Below the pieces are notes generated by a model. It saw only the letters and a list, made by a program, of their open reading frames with translations, searched no databases and was not told the origin of the DNA. 64,000 nt of DNA from Sphingomonas sp. H160509 (GTDB lineage Bacteria; Pseudomonadota; Alphaproteobacteria; Sphingomonadales; Sphingomonadaceae), in assembly GCF_024124765.2 (NCBI RefSeq), contig NZ_JAMXSR020000002.1, positions 3,740,001 to 3,804,000 of the forward strand, read 5' to 3'. Position numbers and translations under genes: made by a program. Shown piece by piece: positions 18,355 to 28,152 of the stretch (its first letter is position 1; each line of letters opens with the position of its first letter).

Positions 18355-19725
18355 ATGGCGAAACCCCAGAAGCGTTACGTATGTCAGGCCTGCGGATCGG
18401 TGTCGCACCGCTGGGCGGGGCAATGCAGCGATTGCAGCGAGTGGAACACGCTGGTCGAGGAGGCGAACACCGCCGCTACGCCGTTCCATTCGAAGCATAA
18501 TCTTCAGACCGGCGGCCGCGCGATCCAGCTCGTCGGGCTCGATGCCGAGATCAAGCTGCCCGACCGGATGGCGACCGGCATCGCCGAACTCGATCGGGCG
18601 CTGGGCGGCGGCTTCGTCGAAGGCTCGGCGACGCTGATCGGCGGCGATCCCGGCATCGGCAAGTCGACGCTGTTGTTGCAGGCTGCGGCGAAGATGGCGC
18701 TGGCGGGGCAATCGGTCGCGTATGTCTCGGGCGAGGAAGCGGCGGATCAGGTGCGTCTGCGCGCGCGACGGCTCGGGCTTGGCAATGCGCCGGTGCAGCT
18801 GGCGGCGGCGACCTCGACACGCGACATCCTGACGACGTTGCAGACCAAGCCGCCCGCGATGCTGGTGATCGATTCGATCCAGACTATGCATTCCGACCTG
18901 ATCGAAGGCGCGCCCGGCACCGTGAGCCAAGTTCGTGCGTCGGCGCAGGAGCTGATCCGGTTTGCCAAGGAGCGCGGTACAGCCGTCGTTCTGGTCGGCC
19001 ACGTCACCAAGGACGGATCGATCGCCGGCCCCCGCGTGCTGGAGCATATGGTCGACACGGTGCTGTCGTTCGAGGGCGAGCGCAGCCATCAGTACCGCAT
19101 CCTCCGCGCGATCAAGAACCGCTTCGGCGGGACCGACGAGATCGGCGTGTTCTCAATGCAGACGGAAGGACTGGCGGAGGTCGGCAATCCGTCGTCGCTG
19201 TTCCTGACGCATCGTGATGACGCGATGACGGGGGCGACGGTGTTTCCAGCGCTGGAGGGGACAAGGCCGGTACTGGTCGAGATTCAGGCGCTGACCGTTC
19301 GGCTGGCGTCGGGCGCTACGCCGAGGCGCGCCGTGGTCGGCTGGGATTCGGGGCGTCTTGCGATGATCCTGGCGGTGCTGGAGGCGCGGTGTGGGCTGAG
19401 CTTCTCCAGTGCCGAAGTGTATTTGAACATCGCCGGCGGTTACCGGGTGCAGGACCCGGCGGCGGATCTGGCGGTTGCGGCGGCGTTGATTTCTGCGATG
19501 TCGGAGCGTCCAGTGCCGGTCGATGCGGTGGCGTTCGGCGAAGTCGCGCTGTCGGGTGAAATCCGCCCGGTCGCGCATGGCCCGCTGCGGTTGAAGGAGG
19601 CGAGTAAGCTCGGCTTCGAACGCGCGCTGGTGCCGGCGTCGATGACGGGGGAGAAGAGCGGGATGAAGCTGTCGGGGTTCAAGACGCTTGCCTCGTTCGT
19701 CGATCACATGATGGGGCGGGGTTAG
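18355..19725 (+). CDS. radA: DNA repair protein RadA
   Basis: A RecA-like helicase that extends D-loops in recombination. It has an N-terminal zinc finger (CQAC...CSDC, residues 10-30), Walker A GGDPGIGKSTLLLQ, Walker B MLVIDSIQTM and the RadA-specific KNRFGGTDEIGVF. A Lon-like C-terminal domain has DLAVAAALISAM, GEVALSGEIRPV and LVPASMTG. At 456 aa it is full length and the frame is intact. It starts at ATG 18355, 100 bp from the divergent glycosyltransferase start. Confidence 0.97.
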   Translation: MAKPQKRYVCQACGSVSHRWAGQCSDCSEWNTLVEEANTAATPFHSKHNLQTGGRAIQLVGLDAEIKLPDRMATGIAELDRALGGGFVEGSATLIGGDPGIGKSTLLLQAAAKMALAGQSVAYVSGEEAADQVRLRARRLGLGNAPVQLAAATSTRDILTTLQTKPPAMLVIDSIQTMHSDLIEGAPGTVSQVRASAQELIRFAKERGTAVVLVGHVTKDGSIAGPRVLEHMVDTVLSFEGERSHQYRILRAIKNRFGGTDEIGVFSMQTEGLAEVGNPSSLFLTHRDDAMTGATVFPALEGTRPVLVEIQALTVRLASGATPRRAVVGWDSGRLAMILAVLEARCGLSFSSAEVYLNIAGGYRVQDPAADLAVAAALISAMSERPVPVDAVAFGEVALSGEIRPVAHGPLRLKEASKLGFERALVPASMTGEKSGMKLSGFKTLASFVDHMMGRG

Positions 19726-19736
19726 GCACCCGAAAC

Positions 19737-19795
19737 CTTGTTTCCCCGCGAAGGCGGGGACCCATACTGGGCTCCCGCCTTCGCGGGAGAACAAG
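19737..19795. repeat. Palindromic doublet, family D copy 1
   Basis: CCTTGTTTCCCCGCGAAGGC...GCCTTCGCGGGAGAACAAGG with a short CCCATACTGGG centre, 12 bp after the radA stop. This is the commonest family in the window. Confidence 0.88.
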
Positions 19796-19828
19796 GCAGC
19801 CGTCGTGACAGGGTGGGCGGCCCGTTGA

Positions 19829-19842
19829 TATCCGATCGGATA
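19829..19842. promoter_or_regulatory. Perfect 14-bp palindrome, possible operator
   Basis: TATCCGATCGGATA is a perfect dyad in the radA-to-20138 gap, between two repeat doublets. It may be a regulator site or chance; the distance to the next start (about 300 bp) weakens the case. Confidence 0.25.
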
Positions 19843-19911
19843 ACTCGCGCGCTAATGTCGCGTGCCTTGTCATCCTTTTATTGTTTGGCCTGATTTGACC
19901 AAAGAAGAGCC

Positions 19912-20014
19912 CCACCCCGGCGGAGGCCGGGGCCCAGTTGGGAAACGCTGCTGGCGACCGCTGCGCCTCGTTACCACGACCTCTCCAATTGGGCCCCGGC
20001 CTCCGCCGGGGTGG
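19912..20014. repeat. Palindromic doublet, family C copy 1
   Basis: CCACCCCGGCGGAGGCCGGG...CCCGGCCTCCGCCGGGGTGG with inner arms CCCAGTTGGG and CCAATTGGG. Copies at 44175 and 55133 conserve more of the centre. Confidence 0.87.
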
Positions 20015-20137
20015 TGTAGTGAGGGCCGTTGTCGGTCGATCGGTCGATCGAGCTGCACGCGACGTCATCGTGGCGGACAGGTTCGGCCAAGCGGCGAACG
20101 CATGGCCTCTCGCGACAGCCATGCTATGGCCGCCAGC

Positions 20138-20458
20138 ATGGCGAACACGAAAAGCAATACCGGTACCGTCGAGGTCGACGGCACCCGATACGACTGGCAC
20201 CTTCAGCGCGAACCGCAGCACACGGATGCCGAAGGCTGGAAGGGCATGACGATCTCGTTGTTGCAGGACGACGCCAAACGCGAAGCCTTGCTCGAGTTCC
20301 CTGCGCCAAAACGCCTGTTGAAGGGGTTGCCGCGCGGGCGGCTTCAGATCGACGACGCGACGATCGCTCGCGGCGTGCGGGCGGCGTTGGCCGCGGGGTG
20401 GGAGCCGATGTCGCGTGGCAAGCCGATGGTCTTCACGGTGGATTCCGAAGGGAATTGA
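20138..20458 (+). CDS. Conserved hypothetical protein
   Basis: A ~106-aa soluble protein I do not recognise as a named family. The core reads GTVEVDGTRYDWHLQREP, GMTISLLQDDAKREALLEFP and RLQIDDATIARGVRAALAAG, and it ends KPMVFTVDSEGN. Several in-frame ATGs exist from 20102; 20138 (MANTKSNTG) is chosen because the residues before it are low complexity. It ends 3 bp before the next gene, so the two probably form an operon. Confidence 0.65.
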   Translation: MANTKSNTGTVEVDGTRYDWHLQREPQHTDAEGWKGMTISLLQDDAKREALLEFPAPKRLLKGLPRGRLQIDDATIARGVRAALAAGWEPMSRGKPMVFTVDSEGN

Positions 20459-20461
20459 ACC

Positions 20462-21068
20462 GTGGATCGGCGTGACACCCCGGCCCCGACGGACGCGCGC
20501 ACGCCAATGCAAGCCCATACCGACGTGGAAACCGCGCTGCTGGGGCCGATCCTCCCCGATCGAGAGTGCGGAGATTGCACCGCGTGCTGCACCGAACTGA
20601 CCGTGGATACCCCCCGAGTTCGCCAAGCCCGCGGGAACGCCGTGCATCCACCTCTCCAATAAGGGGTGCGGCATCCATGCGGTCCGCCCGCGCATCTGCC
20701 GGACCTGGTTCTGCGCATGGCGGCGCGTCGCAAGCCTGCCGGACGAGGCGCGGCCCGACCGGTCCGGGCTCCTCGTCTCGCTCAATTTCGTCAAGGAACC
20801 CCAAAACTGCCTCGAAGGCGTCTCGATCAATGTCCGCGTCCTCGCGGGCAGCGACGCGATCGCGAACGGCATGGCCGCCACCGTGCTCGACAGCGTCTGC
20901 GACCAACTCGTCCCGGTGTGGTTCAGCGACGGATCGAAGAAAATGCTGATGCATCCCGACAATGACGTCGCCCGCTTCGTGCTCTCGGGGGACGCAGCAC
21001 CCGCGCATTTGCAGGTCGAAGTTGCCGCGTGGCGCGAGCGCTACGGTGTGTTCGGTTTGAACTACTAG
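20462..21068 (+). CDS. YkgJ family cysteine cluster protein
   Basis: A ~200-aa protein with the YkgJ zinc/iron-cluster pattern: CGDCTACC near residue 38, then after the frameshift CIHLSNKGCGIHAVRPRIC and WFCAWR. The C-terminal half (NGMAATVLDSVCDQLVPVW) completes it. The family may chelate metal; the role is unknown. The frame breaks in the C6 run 20610-20615; five C give VDTPEFAKPAGTP. The GTG 20462 start lies 3 bp after the previous stop; ATG 20507 is an alternative. Confidence 0.8.
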
Positions 21069-21127
21069 AGCGCGTCGGTCGCCGCGCGCACTAGCGGTTC
21101 GCGCCGAGCGTCCCTATTCCAGAGACC

Positions 21128-21664
21128 ATGAACCTCACCGCCCTAGACATCGTCGTCGTGATCGCCGTCGCAGGGTCTGCGGTGCTGGGGCTGGTGCGCG
21201 GGTTCGTGACCGAAGTGCTGTCGATGTTCGCCTGGGTGGCGATGGTGGCGATGTTGAAGCTGTTCCACATCCCGCTTGCCGCCGCGCTGTCGCCGATGGT
21301 CGGCACCGTCGGTGGTGCCGCGGTCCTCGCCTTCGCGATCATCACCGGGGTCACCTATATCGGCGGGCGGCTAGTCGCCAACGCGATCGGTGCGCGGACT
21401 CGGACATCGATCCTCGGCCCGGTCGACCGTGCGCTGGGCTTCGGATTCGGCGCGCTGAAGGGACTTATCCTCGCCAGCCTCGTTTTCCTGCTCGCGACGC
21501 TCGTCATCGACACGATGAGCGGCGGACCGTCGCGGCGGCCCGGCTGGATGACGACATCACGCACCTATCCGCTGCTCAACGCGACCAGCGCAGGGATCGC
21601 CGATTTCGTCGACCGCCGCCGCCGCGGCAAACCGGTTTTCGGCGCAACCACGCCCCCCTTCTAA
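21128..21664 (+). CDS. cvpA: CvpA family membrane protein
   Basis: A 178-aa inner-membrane protein with four hydrophobic segments (residues 8-28, 33-52, 62-85, 103-125). It shows the CvpA signature ALDIVVVIAVAGSAVLGLVRG and RALGFGFGALKGLILAS. CvpA is needed for colicin V production in E. coli and more broadly affects envelope or biofilm traits. The C-terminus is a short cytoplasmic tail. It lies 28 bp before the Fe-S scaffold gene. Confidence 0.9.
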   Translation: MNLTALDIVVVIAVAGSAVLGLVRGFVTEVLSMFAWVAMVAMLKLFHIPLAAALSPMVGTVGGAAVLAFAIITGVTYIGGRLVANAIGARTRTSILGPVDRALGFGFGALKGLILASLVFLLATLVIDTMSGGPSRRPGWMTTSRTYPLLNATSAGIADFVDRRRRGKPVFGATTPPF

Positions 21665-21691
21665 ATCCGATAACGCAAGCGAGCCGAAACC

Positions 21692-22123
21692 ATGAGCGCG
21701 CCCCTCTACAATGCCGAGATCCTCCGCCTTGCCGCGACGATCCCGCACCATGAACGCCTCCTCGAGCCGATGGCGACCGCGGAGAAGCGCTCGCCGATCT
21801 GCGGCAGCCGCGTGACGATCGACGTCGCGGTCGACGACGAGGGCAAGGTCAGCGAGGTCGGCCTGCTGGTCCGTGCCTGTGCGCTCGGCCAGGCATCGTC
21901 GTCGCTCCTGGCGTCGAACATCCTTGGCCGCACCCCCGCCGAACTCGCCGCGACGCGCGACGCGCTGACGGCATGGCTTGCGCGCGAGGGCGATGCACCC
22001 GATTGGCCGGGGATGGACATCTTCACCCCCGCGCTCGACTACACCGCGCGCCACCCGTCGATCCGCCTTGCGTTCGAAGCCGCGGCCGAGGCTGCCGATA
22101 CCGCTGCAAAGGCCAAAGTCTGA
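21692..22123 (+). CDS. Iron-sulfur cluster assembly scaffold protein (IscU/NifU-like)
   Basis: A 143-aa protein with the IscU/NifU N-terminal fold used by alphaproteobacteria: YNAEILRLAATIPHHERL, CGSRVTIDV (Cys ~33), VRACALGQASSSLLA (Cys ~64). The family builds and hands over Fe-S clusters, although one of the canonical Cys positions is not obvious. The stop overlaps the antiporter start (TGATG), so they are co-translated. Confidence 0.78.
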   Translation: MSAPLYNAEILRLAATIPHHERLLEPMATAEKRSPICGSRVTIDVAVDDEGKVSEVGLLVRACALGQASSSLLASNILGRTPAELAATRDALTAWLAREGDAPDWPGMDIFTPALDYTARHPSIRLAFEAAAEAADTAAKAKV

Positions 22124-23877
22124 TGGCGGAGGGGACGGCACCGTCGCTGCTCCGCGACGGCGTCGTACTGCTCGGGTCCGGGCTGATGTTCGTGCTGCTG
22201 TTCCGCCGGCTCGGGCTCGGTGCGACGCTGGGGTATCTGGTCGCGGGTGCGGTCGTCGGGCCGCATGTGCTGGGCCTGGTCGGCGACGCGGAATCTAAGC
22301 TCGGGTTCGCCGAACTCGGCATCACGCTGCTGCTGTTCATCGTCGGGCTCGAACTAAACCCGTCACGCCTGTGGAAGATGAAGGAGGAGATCTTCGGTCT
22401 CGGTCTTCTCCAGGTTGCGATTTGCGGCCTTGCGATCACCGCGATCGTCTGGGTCGGGGCGAAGTTCTCGCTCCCCGCCGCGCTCGCGCTCGGCCTGCCG
22501 CTGGCGCTGTCGTCGACTGCGCAGGTGCTGCCGATGTTGCGCTCGTCGGGGCGGATGCGCACCCCGTTCGGCGAACGCGCCTTCTCGATCCTGCTGTTCC
22601 AGGACCTCTCGATCGTCCCCCTGATCACGATCGTCGCCGCGATGAGCCGCAATCCGGCGGACGCGAACGCACCCCCCGGCTGGCTGCTGGCGATCTATAC
22701 CGTGCTCGCGGTAGTCGGGCTCGTCGTCGCAGGGCGCTTCCTTCTACGCCCGTTCTTCCGGCTGATCGGCAATCTCGGTGAGCGCGAGATGTTCGTGTTC
22801 GCGGGGCTCTTTACCGTCATTGCCAGCGCCGCGATCATGGAATGGCTCGGGCTGTCGACCGCGCTCGGCGCGTTCATCGCCGGCGTGATGCTGGCGGACA
22901 GCCCGTATCGGCATGAACTCGAGGCCGACGTCGAGCCGTTCCGTTCGATCCTGCTCGGGTTGTTTTTTCTCGCGGTCGGCATGGTGCTCGACCTCAACGC
23001 GATCGCCGAACGTCCGTTCTTCGTGATGGCGATGGCCGCCGCGCTGATCGCGACCAAGACCAGTGTCATCATGCTCATCGGCATGGCGTTCAAGATGACG
23101 TGGCGTCAGGCGTTCGCGCTCGGTCTATTGCTTAGCCAGGGCGGCGAGTTCGGCTTCGTGCTGTTCGCGCAGGCGCAGGCCGGGCTGCTGATCGAACCAC
23201 AGGCGGCGAGCCTGTTCGGCGCGATTATCACGCTGTCGATGGCAACCACGCCATTCCTGATGGGGATCACGCGGCGCTTCCGGACCGAGCCGATCGCCGA
23301 GGGGCAGGAGCGCGACGGCCCCAAAGTCGACGGTGCGAACGCGATCATCGTCGGCTATGGGCGGTTCGGCCAGACGGTCGGCCAGATGCTGCTCGCGCAG
23401 GATATCCCGGTGACGCTGATCGACACCGATATCGAGATGATCGACATCGCCGGCGAGTTCGGTGCGAAGGTCTATTACGGCGACGGCACGCGGCTCGACC
23501 TGTTGCGGCAGGCGGGCGCGTCGGAGGCGGAGATCATCTGCTTCTGCATGGACGGCGACCAGCTCGATCCGGACACGATCGAGGGCGTGCACGAGGCATT
23601 CCCGGATGCCGCGATCTACGTGCGTGCGTTCGATCGCCGCGCTCTGGTCAAGTTGAAGAACACGTCGGCGACGGCGGTGGTGCGCGAAGTGATGGAGTCC
23701 GCGGTGAAGATGGCGCGCCTGGTCATGCGCGGGCTCGAGATCGCACCGGCCGATATCGACCGCGCGGAGGAGCAATACCGGGCGCGGGACAAGGAGCGGT
23801 TGCAGTTGCAGATCGACTCCGGCGACATGCGCGCGGCGCGTGCCGAGACCGCCAAACGCTTTCCCTGGGGGGAATGA
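22123..23877 (+). CDS. CPA2 family monovalent cation:proton antiporter (KefB/C type)
   Basis: A 584-aa inner-membrane antiporter. About 12 membrane segments (residues 10-385) include LGYLVAGAVVGPHVLG, GITLLLFIVGLELNPS and LSTALGAFIAGVMLADSPYRHELE. A cytoplasmic TrkA-N/RCK domain follows, with NAIIVGYGRFGQTVGQML and VTLIDTDIEMID as its nucleotide-binding Rossmann segments. Such proteins exchange K+ or Na+ for H+ and respond to NAD(H) or glutathione adducts. The charged tail lacks the second RCK_C domain. The start is ATG 22123 overlapping the scaffold gene stop. Confidence 0.92.
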   Translation: MAEGTAPSLLRDGVVLLGSGLMFVLLFRRLGLGATLGYLVAGAVVGPHVLGLVGDAESKLGFAELGITLLLFIVGLELNPSRLWKMKEEIFGLGLLQVAICGLAITAIVWVGAKFSLPAALALGLPLALSSTAQVLPMLRSSGRMRTPFGERAFSILLFQDLSIVPLITIVAAMSRNPADANAPPGWLLAIYTVLAVVGLVVAGRFLLRPFFRLIGNLGEREMFVFAGLFTVIASAAIMEWLGLSTALGAFIAGVMLADSPYRHELEADVEPFRSILLGLFFLAVGMVLDLNAIAERPFFVMAMAAALIATKTSVIMLIGMAFKMTWRQAFALGLLLSQGGEFGFVLFAQAQAGLLIEPQAASLFGAIITLSMATTPFLMGITRRFRTEPIAEGQERDGPKVDGANAIIVGYGRFGQTVGQMLLAQDIPVTLIDTDIEMIDIAGEFGAKVYYGDGTRLDLLRQAGASEAEIICFCMDGDQLDPDTIEGVHEAFPDAAIYVRAFDRRALVKLKNTSATAVVREVMESAVKMARLVMRGLEIAPADIDRAEEQYRARDKERLQLQIDSGDMRAARAETAKRFPWGE

Positions 23878-23883
23878 TACGCA

Positions 23884-24210
23884 ATGATCATCGCTATCTT
23901 GGCAGCGCTGTCCGGCGCGATCGCGGTCGCGGCGGGGGCGTTCGGGGCGCACGGCGCGAGTGGGTCGGCGGCGGAGTGGCTGAAGACCGGCGCGCAGTAT
24001 CAGCTCGTCCATGTGGTCGCGGCGCTGGTTGCGGTGCGGATGGAGGCGCGGGGGCCGGCTTGGCTGTTCGTGGTCGGCGCGGCGATCTTCGCGTTGACGT
24101 TGTACGCGATGGCGCTGGGCGCGCCGCGCTGGTTCGGCGCGATCACGCCGATTGGCGGAGCATTGTTGATTGGTGGCTGGTTGTGGCTGGCTTGGAGTGC
24201 GCGCGGCTAA
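23884..24210 (+). CDS. DUF423 family small membrane protein
   Basis: 108 aa with four hydrophobic segments and the DUF423 (YgdD) pattern: AAGAFGAHG at residues 17-25, YQLVHVVAAL and a C-terminal TPIGGALLIGGWLWLAW. Function is unknown. It starts 6 bp after the antiporter, so it is the last gene of that operon. A family D repeat follows at 24216. Confidence 0.88.
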   Translation: MIIAILAALSGAIAVAAGAFGAHGASGSAAEWLKTGAQYQLVHVVAALVAVRMEARGPAWLFVVGAAIFALTLYAMALGAPRWFGAITPIGGALLIGGWLWLAWSARG

Positions 24211-24215
24211 ACAAA

Positions 24216-24274
24216 ATTGTTTCCCCGCGAAGGCGGGGACCCAGTCTGGGCACCCGCCTTCGCGGGTGAACAAT
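24216..24274. repeat. Palindromic doublet, family D copy 2
   Basis: ATTGTTTCCCCGCGAAGGCG...CGCCTTCGCGGGTGAACAAT, centre CCCAGTCTGGG. It lies between convergent DUF423 and DUF2256 genes. Confidence 0.88.
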
Positions 24275-24295
24275 CTTCTTGCTGGTACTCTGACG

Positions 24296-24436
24296 CTACC
24301 GCTTCTTCCGGCACGCATCGGAGCAGTAGATCACGCTGTCCCAGTCTCGCGCCCACTTCTTCCGCCACGTGAACGGCCGCTCGCACGCGGGGCACACCTT
24401 CGTCGGCAGGTTCTGCTTGGCGACACCGTTGGGCAT
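24296..24436 (-). CDS. DUF2256 zinc-ribbon-like small protein
   Basis: A 46-aa protein, shorter than most gene callers report. Its CPACERPFTWRKKW and YCSDACRKKR are the DUF2256 signature, with four Cys in two CxxC-type pairs, probably binding zinc. Function is unknown. ATG 24436 overlaps the aroB stop (TGATG), so it is the last gene of the aroK-aroB unit. Confidence 0.85.
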   Translation of the reverse strand: MPNGVAKQNLPTKVCPACERPFTWRKKWARDWDSVIYCSDACRKKR

Positions 24437-25536
24437 CAGCGGGGCTGCGCGTCGAGGAAGGTCTCGACGTCGGAGAGGTCGACCGTCTTGTCGAGATACG
24501 TCTGGCCGATCCCGCGCGCGAGCAGGAAGGGTAGAGTGCCCGCCGCCATCTTCTTGTCGTGGCGCATGTGGTCGACCAGCCGCGCACCGCTCGCGCCGAT
24601 CTTCGCTGCCGCGAGACCGTCCGGGAGCCCTACATCGCGCCAATGCGCCGCAACGCGCTCGGCATCCTGTCCCGAGCAAATCCCCTGTGATGCCGAGAAC
24701 CCGAACGCCAGCGAACAACCCGCCGCGACACCCTCGCCGTGGATCAGCGCCTGCGAGAACCCGGTCTCCGCCTCCAGCGCATGCCCAAACGTATGTCCGA
24801 GATTGAGCAGCGCACGCGTTCCGTTCGTCTCATGCTCGTCCGCGGCGACGATCCGTGCCTTGGCCGACACGCTGTGCGTGATCGCGTATTCACGCAGACC
24901 AATGTCGCCCGCGAGCAACGCGGCGCCATTCGCCTCGCACCATTCGAAGAACGCAAAATCGTCGATCAGCCCGTATTTCACGACCTCGGCATAGCCCGCG
25001 CGCAGTTCCCGGATCGGCAGCGTGTCGAGCACCTGCGGATCGATCAGCACCATCACCGGCTGGTGGAACGCGCCGATCAAATTCTTGCCGGCCTTGGTGT
25101 TGATCGCAGTCTTGCCGCCGACCGAGCTGTCGACCTGCGCAAGCAGGCTCGTCGGGATCTGGACGAAGTTGCACCCGCGCTTCAGGATCGAGCAGGCGAA
25201 CCCGACGAGGTCCCCCATCACGCCGCCACCCAGCGCGACGACGTGATCGCCGCGCTCGACGCCGAGTTCGAGCAGCCGGTCGCACAGCATCTCCAGCGTC
25301 GCCCAGCTCTTGCTGCCCTCGCCCGGCGCGAGGACAATCGCCTCCGACGCGATCCCCGCCGCAGTCAGCGAAGCCTGTAATGTGGCTAGGTGGACCGACA
25401 AATTCCCGTCGGTGACGATCGCCACGCGCCGGCCCTTCGCGAGCGGCGCAAGGAACTCGCCAGCCCGCGCGAGCAACCCGGCTTCGATGTGGATCGGATA
25501 GGTCCGCGCACCCAGTTCGACGGTAACGGTCTTCAT
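24436..25536 (-). CDS. aroB: 3-dehydroquinate synthase
   Basis: AroB converts DAHP to 3-dehydroquinate in the shikimate pathway, using NAD and a divalent metal. Seen: the NAD-site GGGVMGDLVGFACSILKRG, PTSLLAQVDSSVGGKTAIN, metal ligands in RAGYAEVVKYGLI and LLNLGHTFGHALE, and HDKKM near the end. At 366 aa it is full length. ATG 25536 overlaps the aroK stop as ATGA. Confidence 0.97.
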   Translation of the reverse strand: MKTVTVELGARTYPIHIEAGLLARAGEFLAPLAKGRRVAIVTDGNLSVHLATLQASLTAAGIASEAIVLAPGEGSKSWATLEMLCDRLLELGVERGDHVVALGGGVMGDLVGFACSILKRGCNFVQIPTSLLAQVDSSVGGKTAINTKAGKNLIGAFHQPVMVLIDPQVLDTLPIRELRAGYAEVVKYGLIDDFAFFEWCEANGAALLAGDIGLREYAITHSVSAKARIVAADEHETNGTRALLNLGHTFGHALEAETGFSQALIHGEGVAAGCSLAFGFSASQGICSGQDAERVAAHWRDVGLPDGLAAAKIGASGARLVDHMRHDKKMAAGTLPFLLARGIGQTYLDKTVDLSDVETFLDAQPR

Positions 25537-26096
25537 CGGCCAAGCGCCCTCAGGATAGCGGCGACGGTCGCTTCGTGCGGCGTCTTGTTGCTGACAATAT
25601 GGATGTGCGCCTGCGCGTAGATCGGGTTGCGCACGCGCGCCAGTTCGGCGAGCACTTTCCCCGCGTCGCGGTTGCGCAGCAAAGGACGGGTATCGCGCCG
25701 GCCGACGCGCTCGACCAGGATGTCGGGATGCGCGCTGAGCCACACCGACACCGCATCGCGCAGGATCAGCGCGCGTGTGTCGTCGTTGATGAACGCGCCG
25801 CCGCCGGTCGCGATGATCTTCGGCGTGCCGTCGATCAGCCGCGCGATCACGCGGCGTTCGCCATCGCGGAAATACTCTTCGCCGTATTTGGCGAAGATCT
25901 CGGCGACGGTCATGCCAGACGCGGCCTCGATCTCGTGGTCGGCATCGACGAACGGCAGGTTCATGCGCAGCGCGAGACGGCGGCCGACGGTGGTCTTACC
26001 GACGCCCATCAGCCCGACGAGCACGATCGGGCGATCGATCGGGGCAGGGCGGCGACCGCCCGAAGGTCCGCCGGAAGGGTTGTGGCTTTGCAACAT
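25533..26096 (-). CDS. aroK: Shikimate kinase
   Basis: A 187-aa P-loop kinase that phosphorylates shikimate. Walker A is GLMGVGKTTVGRRLA, the substrate site is DADHEIEAASGMTV and GGGAFI, and the lid Arg lies in RRDTRPLL. The start is ATG 26096 (MLQSHNPSGG); the ~22 residues before the P-loop strand are a non-conserved extension. It is the first gene of aroK-aroB-DUF2256. Confidence 0.96.
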   Translation of the reverse strand: MLQSHNPSGGPSGGRRPAPIDRPIVLVGLMGVGKTTVGRRLALRMNLPFVDADHEIEAASGMTVAEIFAKYGEEYFRDGERRVIARLIDGTPKIIATGGGAFINDDTRALILRDAVSVWLSAHPDILVERVGRRDTRPLLRNRDAGKVLAELARVRNPIYAQAHIHIVSNKTPHEATVAAILRALGR

Positions 26097-26199
26097 CGTA
26101 GCCCGCGCTATACAGCGGCTCCGCGCGAGGGCAAAAGCTCTTGGCGCGCGATATTTCGCCGATCGTCCACTACCCCCGTCCACTACAAGGTTACGTCGT

Positions 26200-26334
26200 A
26201 TGTCCCGTTTCATCGTCTCGGTCGTCGTCGTTCTTGTGGTCGTGGTCGGCGGCCTGTTCCTGCTGGCGGGCCGCGCGACCGAGCGTCCGCAGAGCCACGT
26301 CGAAAAGGCCGTGACGCTTGCGAACCTCTCTTAA
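26200..26334 (+). CDS. Small single-pass membrane protein
   Basis: 44 aa: a short N-terminus, one very Val-rich membrane helix (residues 4-23) and a charged tail. Function is unknown. It lies 104 bp from the divergent aroK start and overlaps the next gene by 17 nt, which suggests co-translation. Confidence 0.6.
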   Translation: MSRFIVSVVVVLVVVVGGLFLLAGRATERPQSHVEKAVTLANLS

Positions 26335-28152
26335 GGCATCCTTAGCGGCGGCGGTTGCCGTCGGAGCCTTGGTCGCGCTGGCACCCGCAACCGGCCAGGA
26401 TCGCCCCGAATCGATCCTGCCGCCGGGGTTCGGCGAGCCGACGCCTGCGCCCGCACCGCGACCCACGCCGCCTGCCGGTACGCAGCCGACCCGTCCGACC
26501 GATCCCGCGCAACCGACCGCTCCGGCTCCGGCACCCGCGCAACCGGGTGCGATGATCCAGCCTTTGCCGCCCACTACGCCGGGCGACGCGCCGCTGGTGC
26601 CCCCTGTCGCAACGCCTGCGCCGGTCGATCCGGCCGTGCTTGCGCAATACGAGATGCCGGCGTCCGCGCGGCGCTCGCTCGCGACGGTGGGGCCGGTCAC
26701 GGCTAGCGAAGGCGGTCTCGATACCGATGCCTTCGGTGAAGCAGACGGCCAATATGTCGAGACGCTGATGCGCCGCCTCAGTGCGCCGCTGCCGTCGCGC
26801 TGGATGTCGATCCTGTTGCGGCGTGCGCTGGTGTCGCATGTCGATACGCCCAGCCGCACGAACGGCGCGGACTTCGCTGCCGAACGCGCGTGGCTGTTGC
26901 TGCGGATGGGCGAATCGGTTGCCGCGCGTGCGGTCGCGCAGACCGTCGACACGGACAATTACACGCCGAAACTCTATCAGGTCGCGATGAACACCGCGCT
27001 GGCGACGGGCGATCCGGCGGGCCTGTGCCCGCTGGTCACGGGTGCGATGCGCTACGCCCCGGCGCGCGGCTGGACGATGGCGCAGGCGATGTGCGCCGGG
27101 CTGTCGGGTAACCCCGCGCAGGCGAGCCCACTGATCGCGACCGCCAAGCGTCGCAACGTCGCCAGCGGTGTCGACCTGCTGCTCGCGCAGAAAGTCGTCG
27201 GCGCTGGTGCGCAGGGGCGTCAGGCCGTGACGATCGAGTGGGACGGCGTCGACCGGCTGACCGCTTGGCGGTTCGGGCTCGCGACGGCGACCGGCGTTAC
27301 GGTGCCGGACGAGCTGTACGGCACGGCGGGTCCGCAGGTGCAATACTGGCAGGCGCTGTCGCCCTCCGTCGCGCTCGGCGATCGACTGGCTCCGGCTGAG
27401 GCTGCCGCGGGGCAGGGGGTGCTGTCCAGCGCCGCGCTCGTCGACCTCTACGCTGCGGCTGCGACCGACGACGATACGCAGAGTGGCGCCACCGCGACCG
27501 CCAACGATCTCCAGACCGCCTATGCCGATCGCAACCCTGATTCGCGGCTCACCGCACTGCGTCAGCTGTGGGGCGGGGCGAACGCGCGTCCGAGCTATGC
27601 GCGGCTCGTGCTGACGGCGCGGGCGGCGTCCCGGTTGAACCCCAATCTTGCGAAGGCTGACGCGGATCTGCTGGTTGCTTCGATGCTGTCCGCGGGGCTC
27701 GATCGCACCGCGGCGCGCTGGCTGGGCTCGGTGCCCGGCGGCAGCGACGCCTGGGCGATGATAATGCTCAGCGATCCCGACGCCTATCGCCGCCTCAGCT
27801 ATTCCGACCTTGCGTCCTACACCGGTGGCGAAGGCGATTCGGCGTTGAAGCAGCGCATGCTGTTCGCAGGGTTGGCAGGCCTTGGCCGTCTCAACCAAGG
27901 CGATATCGAACGCGCGGCACAGTCGCTCGGCGTTCGGATCGGCGCAGACAACGCCTGGACGCGGGCGCTCGATCGCGCTGCCCGCGACGGCCAGGCCGGG
28001 ACGGTCGTCCTGCTCGCGGCGGTCGGCATGCAGGCGGGGAGCTGGAAGGACATCCCCCGGAGGCGCTGTACCGCATCGTCGGTGCACTGCGCGGTGTCGG
28101 TCTCGACGGCGAGGCGCGGATGATCGCGGCCGAGGCGATCGCGCGCGCGTGA
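26318..28152 (+). CDS. Exported hypothetical protein with Pro-rich linker and helical repeats
   Basis: About 611 aa. A TTG start (MRTSLKASLAAAVAVGAL) leads a signal peptide ending near ...APATGQD. A Pro/Ala-rich linker covers residues ~33-110, then an alpha-helical body (residues ~150-600) that looks like degenerate TPR-type repeats. I do not recognise a named family. Position just before xerD, with a GTGA overlap, is its best context clue; a periplasmic role is inferred from the signal. The frame breaks at the C5 run 28054-28058; six C give KDIPPEALYRIVG and the end IAAEAIARA. Confidence 0.65.
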